Shown here: piece after piece, positions 1-6,424 of the stretch | Layout of the letters: each line of letters opens with the position of its first letter | Numbering within the stretch: the first letter of the stretch is position 1 | Assembly: GCA_016867655.1 (NCBI GenBank) | Contig: VGJA01000043.1 | Location: forward strand, 1-7,820 | Origin: Candidatus Altarchaeales archaeon | GTDB taxonomy: Archaea; Altiarchaeota; Altiarchaeia; IMC4; SCGC-AAA252-I15 | Reading direction: 5' to 3' | Length of the DNA stretch: 7,820 nt | The notes under the pieces: model-generated | Databases searched by the model: none | Told to the model about the DNA's origin: nothing | What the model saw: the letters and a program-made list of their open reading frames with translations, nothing else | Position numbers and translations under genes: made by a program

Positions 1-479
1 CTGCTAGAACTACTAGTGCTTATGTAACTACTGCTGGAACTACTACTAGTAGAACTACTGCTAGAACTGCCCAAACCACCACCAGCCAAACTACTACTAG
101 AAGAAGTAGAACTACTACTGGAAGAACTACTAGTACTAACAAAACTACTGCTGGAAGTACTACTACTGCTAGAAGAACTGGTAGACACAAAACTACTACT
201 ACTAGAAGTACTACTACTGCTAGAACTACTAGTACTAACAAAACTACTACTAGAGCTACTACTAGTAGAACTACTGCTGCTGGTCTCCTCACTGGTAGAA
301 GACTCGCTGCTACTACTGGAAGTGCTACTACTACTGCTACTACTAATGAAACTGCTAGAAGTGGAAGAAGAAGTGCTGGAACTACTGCTAGAGGTGGTAG
401 ACAACTCAGTGCTAGAACTACTGCTAGAAGATGTGGATGAACTACTACTTGATGTGGAAGTGCTGGAGCTGGATGAAGA
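1..479 (-). repeat. Ser/Thr low-complexity tail with periodic FVST motifs
   Basis: Within the surface gene, residues 1105-1263 are roughly 85% Ser plus Thr, encoded by mixed AGT/AGC/TCT/TCC and ACT/ACC codons rather than a single repeated codon. Short hydrophobic marks interrupt it: FVST at 231-242, 180-191 and 132-143 (17 and 16 codons apart), YIST at 15-26 and FISS at 339-350, plus one LAGGGLG break near 90. This is a degenerate protein-level repeat. Such tracts in archaeal surface proteins usually act as extended, O-glycosylated stalks; that role is inferred here. The tract continues past the left edge, so its full length is unknown. Confidence 0.85.
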
Positions 480-3400
480 ACCTCCAGGAGGACAGTATGA
501 GCCCTGGTAGTTGTTTACTTGACCGTTGACGCCGTTTGAACCTCCGCCCGAACCTAAGCCGCCTAAGACGCTGTAGACTGCAGTGGCGTTGTCCATAACA
601 GTGCAGAAGCTTACGTTTATGGTTCCGCCATTGCCGCCGCTGTAATATCCACCACCTGCATTACCGCCATTCGACGTCAGTGTGGAGGAGTCCAAGAAAA
701 CACGCAAGCCCTCCAAGAGGATTGTTCCCCCATAGGCGCCAGCGCCACTGGAGCTGTCTCCGCCGTTGACGTGCGGGTTAGCGCTCGAAAGGTTGACGTC
801 ACCACCATGAGCCTCCACATGTATTAAACCACCATCCACGCCTAAACTTCCAGCACCGCCATCGCAGTTTACGGTATTGCTCATGAGCACGCTACCGCTG
901 GAGTAGACAAAAAGCTTTCCCGCAGCTCCCGCCGGGCTTCCAGGACCGCTGCCAGAACACAAAACACTGCCTAATGTGACATCCCCAGCTGTGGCGTTTA
1001 TTATAACATAACCGCCGCTTCCTCCGGTTCCACCAGCTCCGCCATCTCCGCCCTGAACATAAAAGACGCCGTCGCTGAACACTCTACTTGCGGTGACTGT
1101 GATGTTACCGCCACTGCCGGCAAAACCACCGTTCACATTACAACCGCTGGCGTTTAGATGACCAAGAGAAGTAACATTAAAGTCTCCGTTGACGTTGAAT
1201 ATCACATCACAGCCATTGCAGTTGCCGCCGTAACTGCAGCCAGTGGACAAAGCAGAGTTGACTATGACCTGAGTGAAATCGCAGACTTCTCCACTACAAG
1301 AGGTTTTGTTTATAGCACAGGGGGAGTTAACTTCACACGTGCTTCCTTCGGTGCAGTCCGCGCAAGTGCCTGCTGTGTTATAGGCATAAACAGTCTGATT
1401 GCCATAAGTGAACTCCTGCGTATGCTTGCCAGAGGTGAGGACCTTGGCGGTGTAGTAGCTAAAGTTGCTGTTGCAGGAATAGTTTGCAACAAAAACACTA
1501 ACGCCATCGTAAACAAAAGACACATTATCAACACCGCAATTTAGTGCCAAAGGCGTTAAATCAGCGGGGGGAACGCTACCATAAACCGTTCCATTAAACC
1601 CGCGCACAGTAAGATCAGCAACACCGGAAGTATTTAGTATGACAGTCCAATTACCACCTACCATAGGTCGGGAATAAACGTTAATCACCTCAATAAAACC
1701 GCCGGCATAAGCCGAAAAGTTTTTGACTGAAAAAGTGATGGTGCCGGAGGACTCATTCCTCGTGAAAGGTATGCTGGTTTTCTCCCAGCCTTTCGGACAT
1801 GTGAAAGAATTGATGTCAAAGCTGGGGCAATGCAACACAGCGTTCACTGGACCATAGTATGGAACAGTCAAAAGAGCCTCCTCAAAGTTTGTTAGATTGC
1901 TTGCCGCGAAGACGGCAGTCCCAAGCTTTCTGTCTTCTAGGAAGTCAACCTTCAGTTTAGCATTAGACGGTTTAGAAATCAAACCCTTGACAACAGCTTT
2001 CACACTGCCTGCGCCCTTCACGCCAGCGCGCCTTCCAACACCCATTTGGGCGTCGAAATTCAAGTCCAAACCTTTCTTGCCAGGAGTGAAAGAGTAGGAG
2101 CCCAGTGTTCTGCCTGACGCGTCAAGAGTCTCAACTGGCTTGGTTTTAGGAATCTTGAACTTGAAGACTTCTGATTTGGAGCCAACGTGCAGCTTGAAGT
2201 CCTGGGCGCTGTTGTTCGCAAGCGGGATGACCAAAACCACTCCTTCAAAAGGCTTGGCTTCGGTTGTGCTCAAATTGTATTCAGAAACCCCCTCAACCCA
2301 CACACGCTCTGTTTTACTGGAATTGTGACTGAACCTTAAAACAAAGTTGTCGCCCTCAATGCCGACAAAGCTGAATGAAGTTTCGAAATTTAGGTCTGAT
2401 TCTATTTTATCGCCCACCACATCGCCATATGAGTCCAAAACAGACTCCCTGAATCCGAGGGCATATACATTTAAGTCTGAGACGCCAAACGAATACACGC
2501 CGCCAGCGATTTCCACTGAACTGTTGACCTCAACCCAGCTATTGCAAGAAAGGTTCTTGAAGTTGAAATCACCGCACTCAAGCAGAATGTTAGCAGGCTT
2601 TCTGGCAGTCAAAGTGTAGTTTACTTCATCAAACTCAAAGCTGTCGTTGAACACAAAAAACCTGCTGCTTGCTCTGGAATCCTCTAGAAGCCTTACCGCA
2701 AGAGAATCCGGAACGCCAGTGAAACCATAAGCAGACAAAAATTCTCCATGGTCCACAACGCCGTAAGGAAGGCTGCTGTAATGCAAGTCCACACCCCAAA
2801 GACTCTGGTTAAGGGTATAAAAGCCCGTCGGATTGCCGTCTCTGTCCACAAACCAGAGGCTTATGTTCCTCGCTGAAAACTCCAACGGAGGACCTCGAAT
2901 CACAACGCCGCGCAAAAACCCGTATTCAACGCTGTCGACAACCAGCTGGCTGTTCGACTTCAAGTCCACAAACAAAGAAACATTTTTATCCACATGACGC
3001 AAAGAACAAGTGTCAGCGCAGACATTGGAAAAACGATAGTGTGGGTCCTGGAAGAATGCCGGCAGACTGCGCCAGCCGCCGTAGTTCACCCCGCCCTCTA
3101 AAGCAGACAAATTCAGACTCACCAACATCACCTGGGCGCTCACTATACTATTGGAAGACGCCCCATGAGAGCCCAAATAAACGTAAAGCGGGTCATCCCA
3201 CTTGTCGCTGAAAGGCTCAAAACCCCAAAACATACAGCAGCTTCCGTCTCCAAAACAAAAACGGTTGGCTGAAGCATGGTCAACACTATAGACCTCCCAA
3301 ATAGTGCACGCCCTGCTGTCCCCGACAGGAATTTTGGTTTTGGAAACACTAAAGCCGACAAAACCATCCGGCTTGGAAAAGCCGTCTCCAAACTCGCTCA

Positions 3401-3791
3401 ACGTGTATTCAACAGCTGTTGAAAAAAGCCCGCTGCCGCCGCTGCCGTTGACCAACACCAAAACCAAACTGCCTTCCTCGCTCAAAACAGGCCTCTCAGG
3501 CTTTAAAGTGGAGGAATCCAAAACCTTCAAACTTTCAGAACCAGAAACCAAAAAAATCCTGCCTCCGCCGCGCAGCAGACCAGAAACAGCCAGAGAAAGC
3601 GGAGTGTCGTCCAACTCAACAGCAACAACACGCGAGGAAGAAAAAGTCAGATCAACATCTTTTGAAATAACAACAGGGCCGTACACAGTCAAACCAGTAA
3701 ACCCGCCGCCAAACCAAAAACCAAAGAAGAAGACCAACACTAGAACAAAAACCAAAGGTAAAAACAGCATGTGTTGCCTAAGAAAGGACAT
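1..3791 (-). CDS. Giant Ser/Thr-tailed, Cys- and Asn-rich archaeal cell-surface protein (5' part; runs off the left edge)
   Basis: The frame is open without a stop from the ATG at 3791 to the window edge, giving 1263 codons with the C-terminus missing. Residues about 8-29 are a long hydrophobic segment (signal peptide or N-terminal anchor), so the rest should lie outside the cell. In order: a beta-rich ectodomain with CFGDGSCC at 179-186, two related modules near 400-465 and 650-697 (Cys, aromatic, Trp, ending in FSAYAGG in the second), a nine-Cys cluster at 810-861, a Gly-rich region from about 888, then PPGG and a Ser/Thr tail from 1105. About 30 N-X-S/T sequons are spread over the ectodomain, pointing to heavy N-glycosylation. 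A TATA-like box 26 nt upstream supports the first ATG over Met8 (3770). Similar CFGD-type and FSAYA-type segments occur, from memory, in large DPANN surface proteins. S-layer, adhesin or host-contact protein are all possible; the exact role is unknown. Confidence 0.87.
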   Translation of the reverse strand, partial: MSFLRQHMLFLPLVFVLVLVFFFGFWFGGGFTGLTVYGPVVISKDVDLTFSSSRVVAVELDDTPLSLAVSGLLRGGGRIFLVSGSESLKVLDSSTLKPERPVLSEEGSLVLVLVNGSGGSGLFSTAVEYTLSEFGDGFSKPDGFVGFSVSKTKIPVGDSRACTIWEVYSVDHASANRFCFGDGSCCMFWGFEPFSDKWDDPLYVYLGSHGASSNSIVSAQVMLVSLNLSALEGGVNYGGWRSLPAFFQDPHYRFSNVCADTCSLRHVDKNVSLFVDLKSNSQLVVDSVEYGFLRGVVIRGPPLEFSARNISLWFVDRDGNPTGFYTLNQSLWGVDLHYSSLPYGVVDHGEFLSAYGFTGVPDSLAVRLLEDSRASSRFFVFNDSFEFDEVNYTLTARKPANILLECGDFNFKNLSCNSWVEVNSSVEIAGGVYSFGVSDLNVYALGFRESVLDSYGDVVGDKIESDLNFETSFSFVGIEGDNFVLRFSHNSSKTERVWVEGVSEYNLSTTEAKPFEGVVLVIPLANNSAQDFKLHVGSKSEVFKFKIPKTKPVETLDASGRTLGSYSFTPGKKGLDLNFDAQMGVGRRAGVKGAGSVKAVVKGLISKPSNAKLKVDFLEDRKLGTAVFAASNLTNFEEALLTVPYYGPVNAVLHCPSFDINSFTCPKGWEKTSIPFTRNESSGTITFSVKNFSAYAGGFIEVINVYSRPMVGGNWTVILNTSGVADLTVRGFNGTVYGSVPPADLTPLALNCGVDNVSFVYDGVSVFVANYSCNSNFSYYTAKVLTSGKHTQEFTYGNQTVYAYNTAGTCADCTEGSTCEVNSPCAINKTSCSGEVCDFTQVIVNSALSTGCSYGGNCNGCDVIFNVNGDFNVTSLGHLNASGCNVNGGFAGSGGNITVTASRVFSDGVFYVQGGDGGAGGTGGSGGYVIINATAGDVTLGSVLCSGSGPGSPAGAAGKLFVYSSGSVLMSNTVNCDGGAGSLGVDGGLIHVEAHGGDVNLSSANPHVNGGDSSSGAGAYGGTILLEGLRVFLDSSTLTSNGGNAGGGYYSGGNGGTINVSFCTVMDNATAVYSVLGGLGSGGGSNGVNGQVNNYQGSYCPPGGSSSSSSTSTSSSSSSTSSSSSSSTELSTTSSSSSSTSSSTSSSFISSSSSSSTSSSSSESSTSEETSSSSSTSSSSSSSFVSTSSSSSSSTSSSSSFVSTSSSSSSSTSSSSFVSTSSSSSSSSTSSSSSLAGGGLGSSSSSSTSSSSSSSYISTSSSS
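480..1130 (-). other. Gly-rich, probably beta-helical domain of the surface protein
   Basis: Residues about 888-1104 alternate Gly-rich turns (for example GGDGGAGGTGGSGG) with short beta-prone strands such as YVIINA, KLFVYSS, LIHVEAH and TILLEG, about 20-30 residues apart. This strand/turn rhythm resembles right-handed parallel beta-helix or passenger-like domains. Only the composition and rhythm are visible; the fold is an inference that structure prediction could settle. The domain sits directly before the Ser/Thr tail. Confidence 0.5.
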
Positions 3792-3816
3792 AATATACTA
3801 TAATGGGCGATATGAG

Positions 3817-3824
3817 AATAAAAG
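3817..3824 (-). promoter_or_regulatory. TATA-like box of the surface-protein gene
   Basis: On the minus strand this reads CTTTTATT and lies 26-33 nt upstream of the ATG at 3791. That spacing would place the transcription start at or next to the start codon, giving a leaderless mRNA as is common in archaea. No Shine-Dalgarno sequence is visible before this ATG, which agrees. A second AT-rich stretch (TTATAGTATATT) directly abuts the ATG and is too close to serve as the TATA box. Confidence 0.55.
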
Positions 3825-3914
3825 CCAGAAAATACACTCCACTGCCGCAAAAAATGGAAAAACACTGGCTTATAATGAATGAGATTTTATTCTTAAAAAG
3901 GGTAGTACACGCGA

Positions 3915-3981
3915 AGTTGTGCTGTCAATACTAACATGCAACACAAAAAAAGCGTCAACCAACATGAAGGACAGCACAACT
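3915..3981. repeat. 12-bp perfect inverted repeat with a 43-nt loop
   Basis: AGTTGTGCTGTC at 3915-3926 is exactly reverse-complementary to GACAGCACAACT at 3970-3981. The right arm is part of the tandem repeat unit of this intergenic region, while the left arm is an inverted extra copy just outside it. In minus-strand RNA it could form a 12-bp stem enclosing a U7 run. It may be a terminator accessory hairpin or a relic of repeat rearrangement. Confidence 0.6.
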
Positions 3982-4088
3982 GCAAACATATACCCAAAAC
4001 AAAAAGCGTCACACATCATGAAAGACAGCACACCAGCAAACTTACACCTAAAACAAAAAAAAGCGTCAACCAACACACGAGCCAGCAC
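3940..4088 (-). repeat. Tandem repeat of 54/57 bp with T-tracts, between hydrolase and surface genes
   Basis: About 2.7 units lie head to tail. The core GCGTC preceded by an A-run recurs at 3952, 4006 and 4063 on the plus strand, 54 and 57 bp apart, and each unit also carries a CAGCAC-type block and an A/C-rich part. On the minus strand, the direction of transcription, each unit gives GACGC followed by a T-run (T8, T5, T7). Both spacings are multiples of three, and a 72-codon minus frame (GTG at 4088, ending 3870) reads through it as hydrophobic units containing VLSFM and DAF. A real peptide cannot be excluded, but the start is weak and the composition odd, so I do not call it a gene. The rest of 3792-4090 holds only the inverted repeat and the surface-gene promoter. 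Confidence 0.75.
4055..4062 (-). terminator. T8 tract after the hydrolase pair; likely intrinsic archaeal terminator
   Basis: The minus strand reads eight T's about 30 nt after the stop codon of the DUF6282 gene, followed by T5 (4001-4005) and T7 (3945-3951) in the next repeat units. Archaeal RNA polymerase stops at T-rich tracts without needing a strong hairpin. Three such tracts in a row before the next gene's own promoter fit a termination zone. No transcript data are available. Confidence 0.45.
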
Positions 4089-4090
4089 AT

Positions 4091-5023
4091 TCAGTCCACA
4101 TGAAGCGGTTGCTTCAGTATTTCCTTCGGATTTTTCACCAGCATCTGGTGGAAGTCCTTCTCCTCCAAACCGTGCTTCTGCAAAAGCTTTACGTAAGCTT
4201 CAAGACATTCGCTGGGGCTTGGATTACGCACCTGACCGCCGTCTGAAGTCAAAATAACCTTGTCCAAGCCGATTTCCCGCATGCATTTTACCTGCTCCTC
4301 AAGCGGATAATCTTCAGGATTATCCCGGTCCAAATACATGATATAGCAGTACTCGATATACGCCCCTTTTTCAGCCAGCTTTTTCTGCACCTTCAATGGC
4401 ATCCTGATGTCACGCTGCATTGGATGAGTAATGATGACTGGAATGCCCATCTCCAAAGCTTCTGTCGCCAAGACTTCAGACTCCTTCCAAGACAAATGCC
4501 CGGTTGCGAGAATGCAGTCCATTTTTTTTATCATCTTCAAAACCCGTTCGCACTTTTCAAACAATTTGTTGTTCCAGTCTGTTACTTTAATGGCTCTCAA
4601 CTCGGTCTTCTTCCTTGCCACAAAACTGGGGTCCTTAACCCACTCAGGCGGAAACTCAAACTTGCTCTTGTTTTTTCTAAGATGGTTTTCGGCATGAACA
4701 GTCGGAAACCACACGATGATGGGAAACTTTTTGGACATCACAGCCGAAGCATAAATCGCGCTGGAATTAAAACCGCCCATAAAGTAGTTCAAAGTCAAAG
4801 AACCAATCAATTTTATGTCGCCGTCAACATTCTTCTTGGCTGCATTGATTGCAGTAATAGTCGGGAAACTGTGCGCTTTCAAAGCAACTCCCGCAATCCT
4901 GCCCTCCTGCTCTTTGATCAACTCTTCCATGTTGTACTTTCTGGGCAGTATGTCAGGCCCGATGTGAAAATGCATGTCAAAAGACCTTTCCAACAATTCC
5001 TTGATTTCCCTTTCTTCCATCAT
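4091..5023 (-). CDS. DUF6282-type amidohydrolase-fold protein (putative metal-dependent hydrolase)
   Basis: This 310-residue protein has the layout of a TIM-barrel amidohydrolase of the DUF6282 group. DMHFHIGPD (residues 16-24) gives the paired metal ligands H18 and H20, followed by the K49/H51 pair in LKAHSFPT, the PTVHAE segment with H110, ATGHLS with H176, THPM with H200 and TSDGGQ with D261, a candidate for the last metal-binding or catalytic Asp. The ligand set looks complete, so an active enzyme is likely. The family's substrate is not known to me. The start overlaps the stop of the upstream cytosine-deaminase-like gene as ATGA, which implies translational coupling; GGGGTG lies 7 nt before the ATG. 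A second ATG follows immediately, so the start could be one codon later. There is no signal peptide, so it should be cytoplasmic. Family assignment is from remembered motif pattern. Confidence 0.85.
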   Translation of the reverse strand: MMEEREIKELLERSFDMHFHIGPDILPRKYNMEELIKEQEGRIAGVALKAHSFPTITAINAAKKNVDGDIKLIGSLTLNYFMGGFNSSAIYASAVMSKKFPIIVWFPTVHAENHLRKNKSKFEFPPEWVKDPSFVARKKTELRAIKVTDWNNKLFEKCERVLKMIKKMDCILATGHLSWKESEVLATEALEMGIPVIITHPMQRDIRMPLKVQKKLAEKGAYIEYCYIMYLDRDNPEDYPLEEQVKCMREIGLDKVILTSDGGQVRNPSPSECLEAYVKLLQKHGLEEKDFHQMLVKNPKEILKQPLHVD

Positions 5024-6264
5024 TCCAAAACACCCCTATTTTCATTCAAAACTCTGGTTGAAGCAACGATAACTCCATCCTTAATTACATACCTCACAGA
5101 CGGGAAGCCGTTCAATACTTCTCTCTGATTTTTTCCATTGCAAACAATCAAATCCGCTTTCCTACCTACTTCAACACCATAGCCCAAGCCCATAATCTTT
5201 GCTCCATTGACAGAAGCCATGTTGAAAACTCTTTCAAAATCACTTGCTTCAGTCATCCTTGTTGCAGTGATAAGCACGTGCATCTCCCTCAGCATCGAAC
5301 AATTTCCAAGCGGGAAAAAAAGGTCCCTGATGTTGTCAGTGCCTAAAGCAACGTTAATTCCATTCTGCAAAAGTTCCTTCACTCTAGTCAGACTGTTTCC
5401 AGGCCTGCCGGCTTTTTCTGGAAACCTCGTTATCAAGTTTGCGGAAGGCGTCACAATAACATTCATCCTGGCTTTCTTCAAACCCTGGATAGTCTTCAAT
5501 GCAGTATTGTCGTCCACCCTGCTCAAGCTGATGCAATGCGTTGCACTTACTCTGCCCTTATACTTTTCCTCCAAAGTCTTCTCAACCAAGTAAGGCAGCA
5601 TAAAATCATCAGGATTATTGCTCTCGTCAATCTGAACTTCCAAATCTTTATCATGCTTTCTTGCAATCTCAAACAAAACATCGATGTGTTTTTTCCTTTC
5701 CTCAACTGTTTTTTCCACCAATGGAAGCCCGCCCAGCAAGTCAGCGCCCTTCTCAAGAGCTCTTTCCAGCAAGTCCTGCTTTTCCTCTGAAAGAACGCCC
5801 TCCTGCGGGAACGCGCACAACTGCAGTTCAACAAGATTTGAGAATTTTTCTTTCAGTTTCACCAATGCGTTCAACGCAGTCAAGCCAGCGGTAGTGTCAA
5901 CATCAACCTGAGTCCTCACAGCAGTGCAACCTTGCACAATCATCTCAGTCAAAACCCGTCCAGCCCTTTCAACCACTTCACTCTCGGAATAATTTCTTTT
6001 GAAAGACTTGAGCAACTCGCGGTTCTCTTCCAAACTTTTGCCGAACTGATTTGGCTTCATCCTGGAAAGCAAGTCAGCCTTGTCCAAATGAGTGTGAACA
6101 TTCACAAAACCCGGATGAACCAACATTCCATCGGCATCGATACCCCCCTTAGAAGAAATTTTTCCTTTTTTAGAAATCAAACCTTTAGAAAAAATAAAGT
6201 CTGAAGCGCCGCCGTCTGGCAGGCCAGCATTCCCTACAGTAAGGTCTAGGACACCACCAACCAT
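5020..6264 (-). CDS. Cytosine-deaminase-like amidohydrolase with an altered metal site
   Basis: The 414-residue protein aligns, from memory, along the length of E. coli CodA, which deaminates cytosine to uracil. Visible matches are NVHTHLDK (H57, H59; CodA H61/H63), VRTQVDVD, AFPQEG (Q154; CodA Q156), VQIDES (E214; catalytic E217), SATHC (H243; H246), GTDNIRD (D310; D313) and the terminal RYVIKDGVIVAST. The N-terminal 50 residues and the C-terminus form the usual small beta domain of amidohydrolases. The fourth CodA ligand, H214, is Gln211 here (codon CAG at 5632-5634), and CodA D314 is Asn311. The substrate may therefore be another N-heterocycle or amide, and the cytosine assignment is tentative. 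It is the first gene of a two-gene unit with the DUF6282 hydrolase and lies downstream of pyrR. The ATG at 6264 is supported by a TATA box 26 nt upstream. It should be cytoplasmic. Confidence 0.87.
   Translation of the reverse strand: MVGGVLDLTVGNAGLPDGGASDFIFSKGLISKKGKISSKGGIDADGMLVHPGFVNVHTHLDKADLLSRMKPNQFGKSLEENRELLKSFKRNYSESEVVERAGRVLTEMIVQGCTAVRTQVDVDTTAGLTALNALVKLKEKFSNLVELQLCAFPQEGVLSEEKQDLLERALEKGADLLGGLPLVEKTVEERKKHIDVLFEIARKHDKDLEVQIDESNNPDDFMLPYLVEKTLEEKYKGRVSATHCISLSRVDDNTALKTIQGLKKARMNVIVTPSANLITRFPEKAGRPGNSLTRVKELLQNGINVALGTDNIRDLFFPLGNCSMLREMHVLITATRMTEASDFERVFNMASVNGAKIMGLGYGVEVGRKADLIVCNGKNQREVLNGFPSVRYVIKDGVIVASTRVLNENRGVLE
5031..5036 (-). promoter_or_regulatory. Possible Shine-Dalgarno sequence of the DUF6282 gene
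   Basis: The minus strand reads GGGGTG ending 7 nt before the ATG at 5023, inside the last codons of the upstream gene. GGTG is the core complementary to the 16S rRNA 3' end. An internal gene of a polycistronic message would need such a site, unlike the leaderless first genes of this window. Confidence 0.4.
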
Positions 6265-6289
6265 CCTAGATAAAATATTAATGAAACAA

Positions 6290-6297
6290 AATATAAA
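6290..6297 (-). promoter_or_regulatory. TATA-like box of the cytosine-deaminase-like gene
   Basis: The minus strand reads TTTATATT 26-33 nt upstream of the ATG at 6264. The spacing equals that of the surface-protein promoter and predicts a leaderless transcript covering this gene and the coupled DUF6282 gene. Confidence 0.6.
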
Positions 6298-6322
6298 AGC
6301 AAAAATTCGGACTTTAGTATTT

Positions 6323-6378
6323 AGAAAACAGAAAACAGGAAACTGAAAACAAGAAACTGAAAACCAAAAACCGAAAAC
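6323..6378. repeat. Eight phase-perfect heptamers ending in AAAC
   Basis: The plus strand splits without slippage into agaaaac, agaaaac, aggaaac, tgaaaac, aagaaac, tgaaaac, caaaaac and cgaaaac. The last four bases AAAC are invariant while the first three drift. On the minus strand this is a GTTT-rich tract about 46-100 nt past the pyrR stop codon, so it could also serve as a T-rich terminator for pyrR. The rest of 6265-6424 holds a GC-richer block (6379-6403) with no convincing hairpin and the next gene's promoter. Confidence 0.8.
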
Positions 6379-6424
6379 TGTCCCGCAGGATCTCCGGTAG
6401 GGGGAAAACTCGTGAAAACCCGCT

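Noticed and set aside
1..350. Possible CRISPR or DNA-level tandem array in the repetitive left end
   Set aside because: There are no fixed repeats with unique spacers; the periodicity is explained by Ser/Thr codons in one open frame.
20..510. Val/Leu- or Leu/Glu-rich open frames on both strands
   Set aside because: They are shadow frames of the Ser/Thr codon repeats; the frame continuous with the surface gene is the real one.
3870..4088. 72-codon hydrophobic minus-strand frame starting with GTG
   Set aside because: Not annotated as a gene: weak start, no ribosome site, composition driven by T-rich repeats and no recognisable family. Kept only as an alternative in the findings.
3919..4257. 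Plus-strand frame of 112 codons with KASTNMKDST-like repeats
   Set aside because: It is the complement of the intergenic repeat and then runs antisense through the end of the well-supported DUF6282 gene; no promoter or ribosome site is visible.
6323..6378. C/D box guide RNA suggested by repeated CTGA
   Set aside because: The CTGA copies arise from the heptamer repeat, and there is no RTGATGA C box at the right distance.
6379..6393. Plus-strand GTCCCGCAGGATCT resembling a PyrR-binding loop
   Set aside because: It needs a gap and several mismatches to the consensus and lies on the strand opposite to the pyr-related genes.
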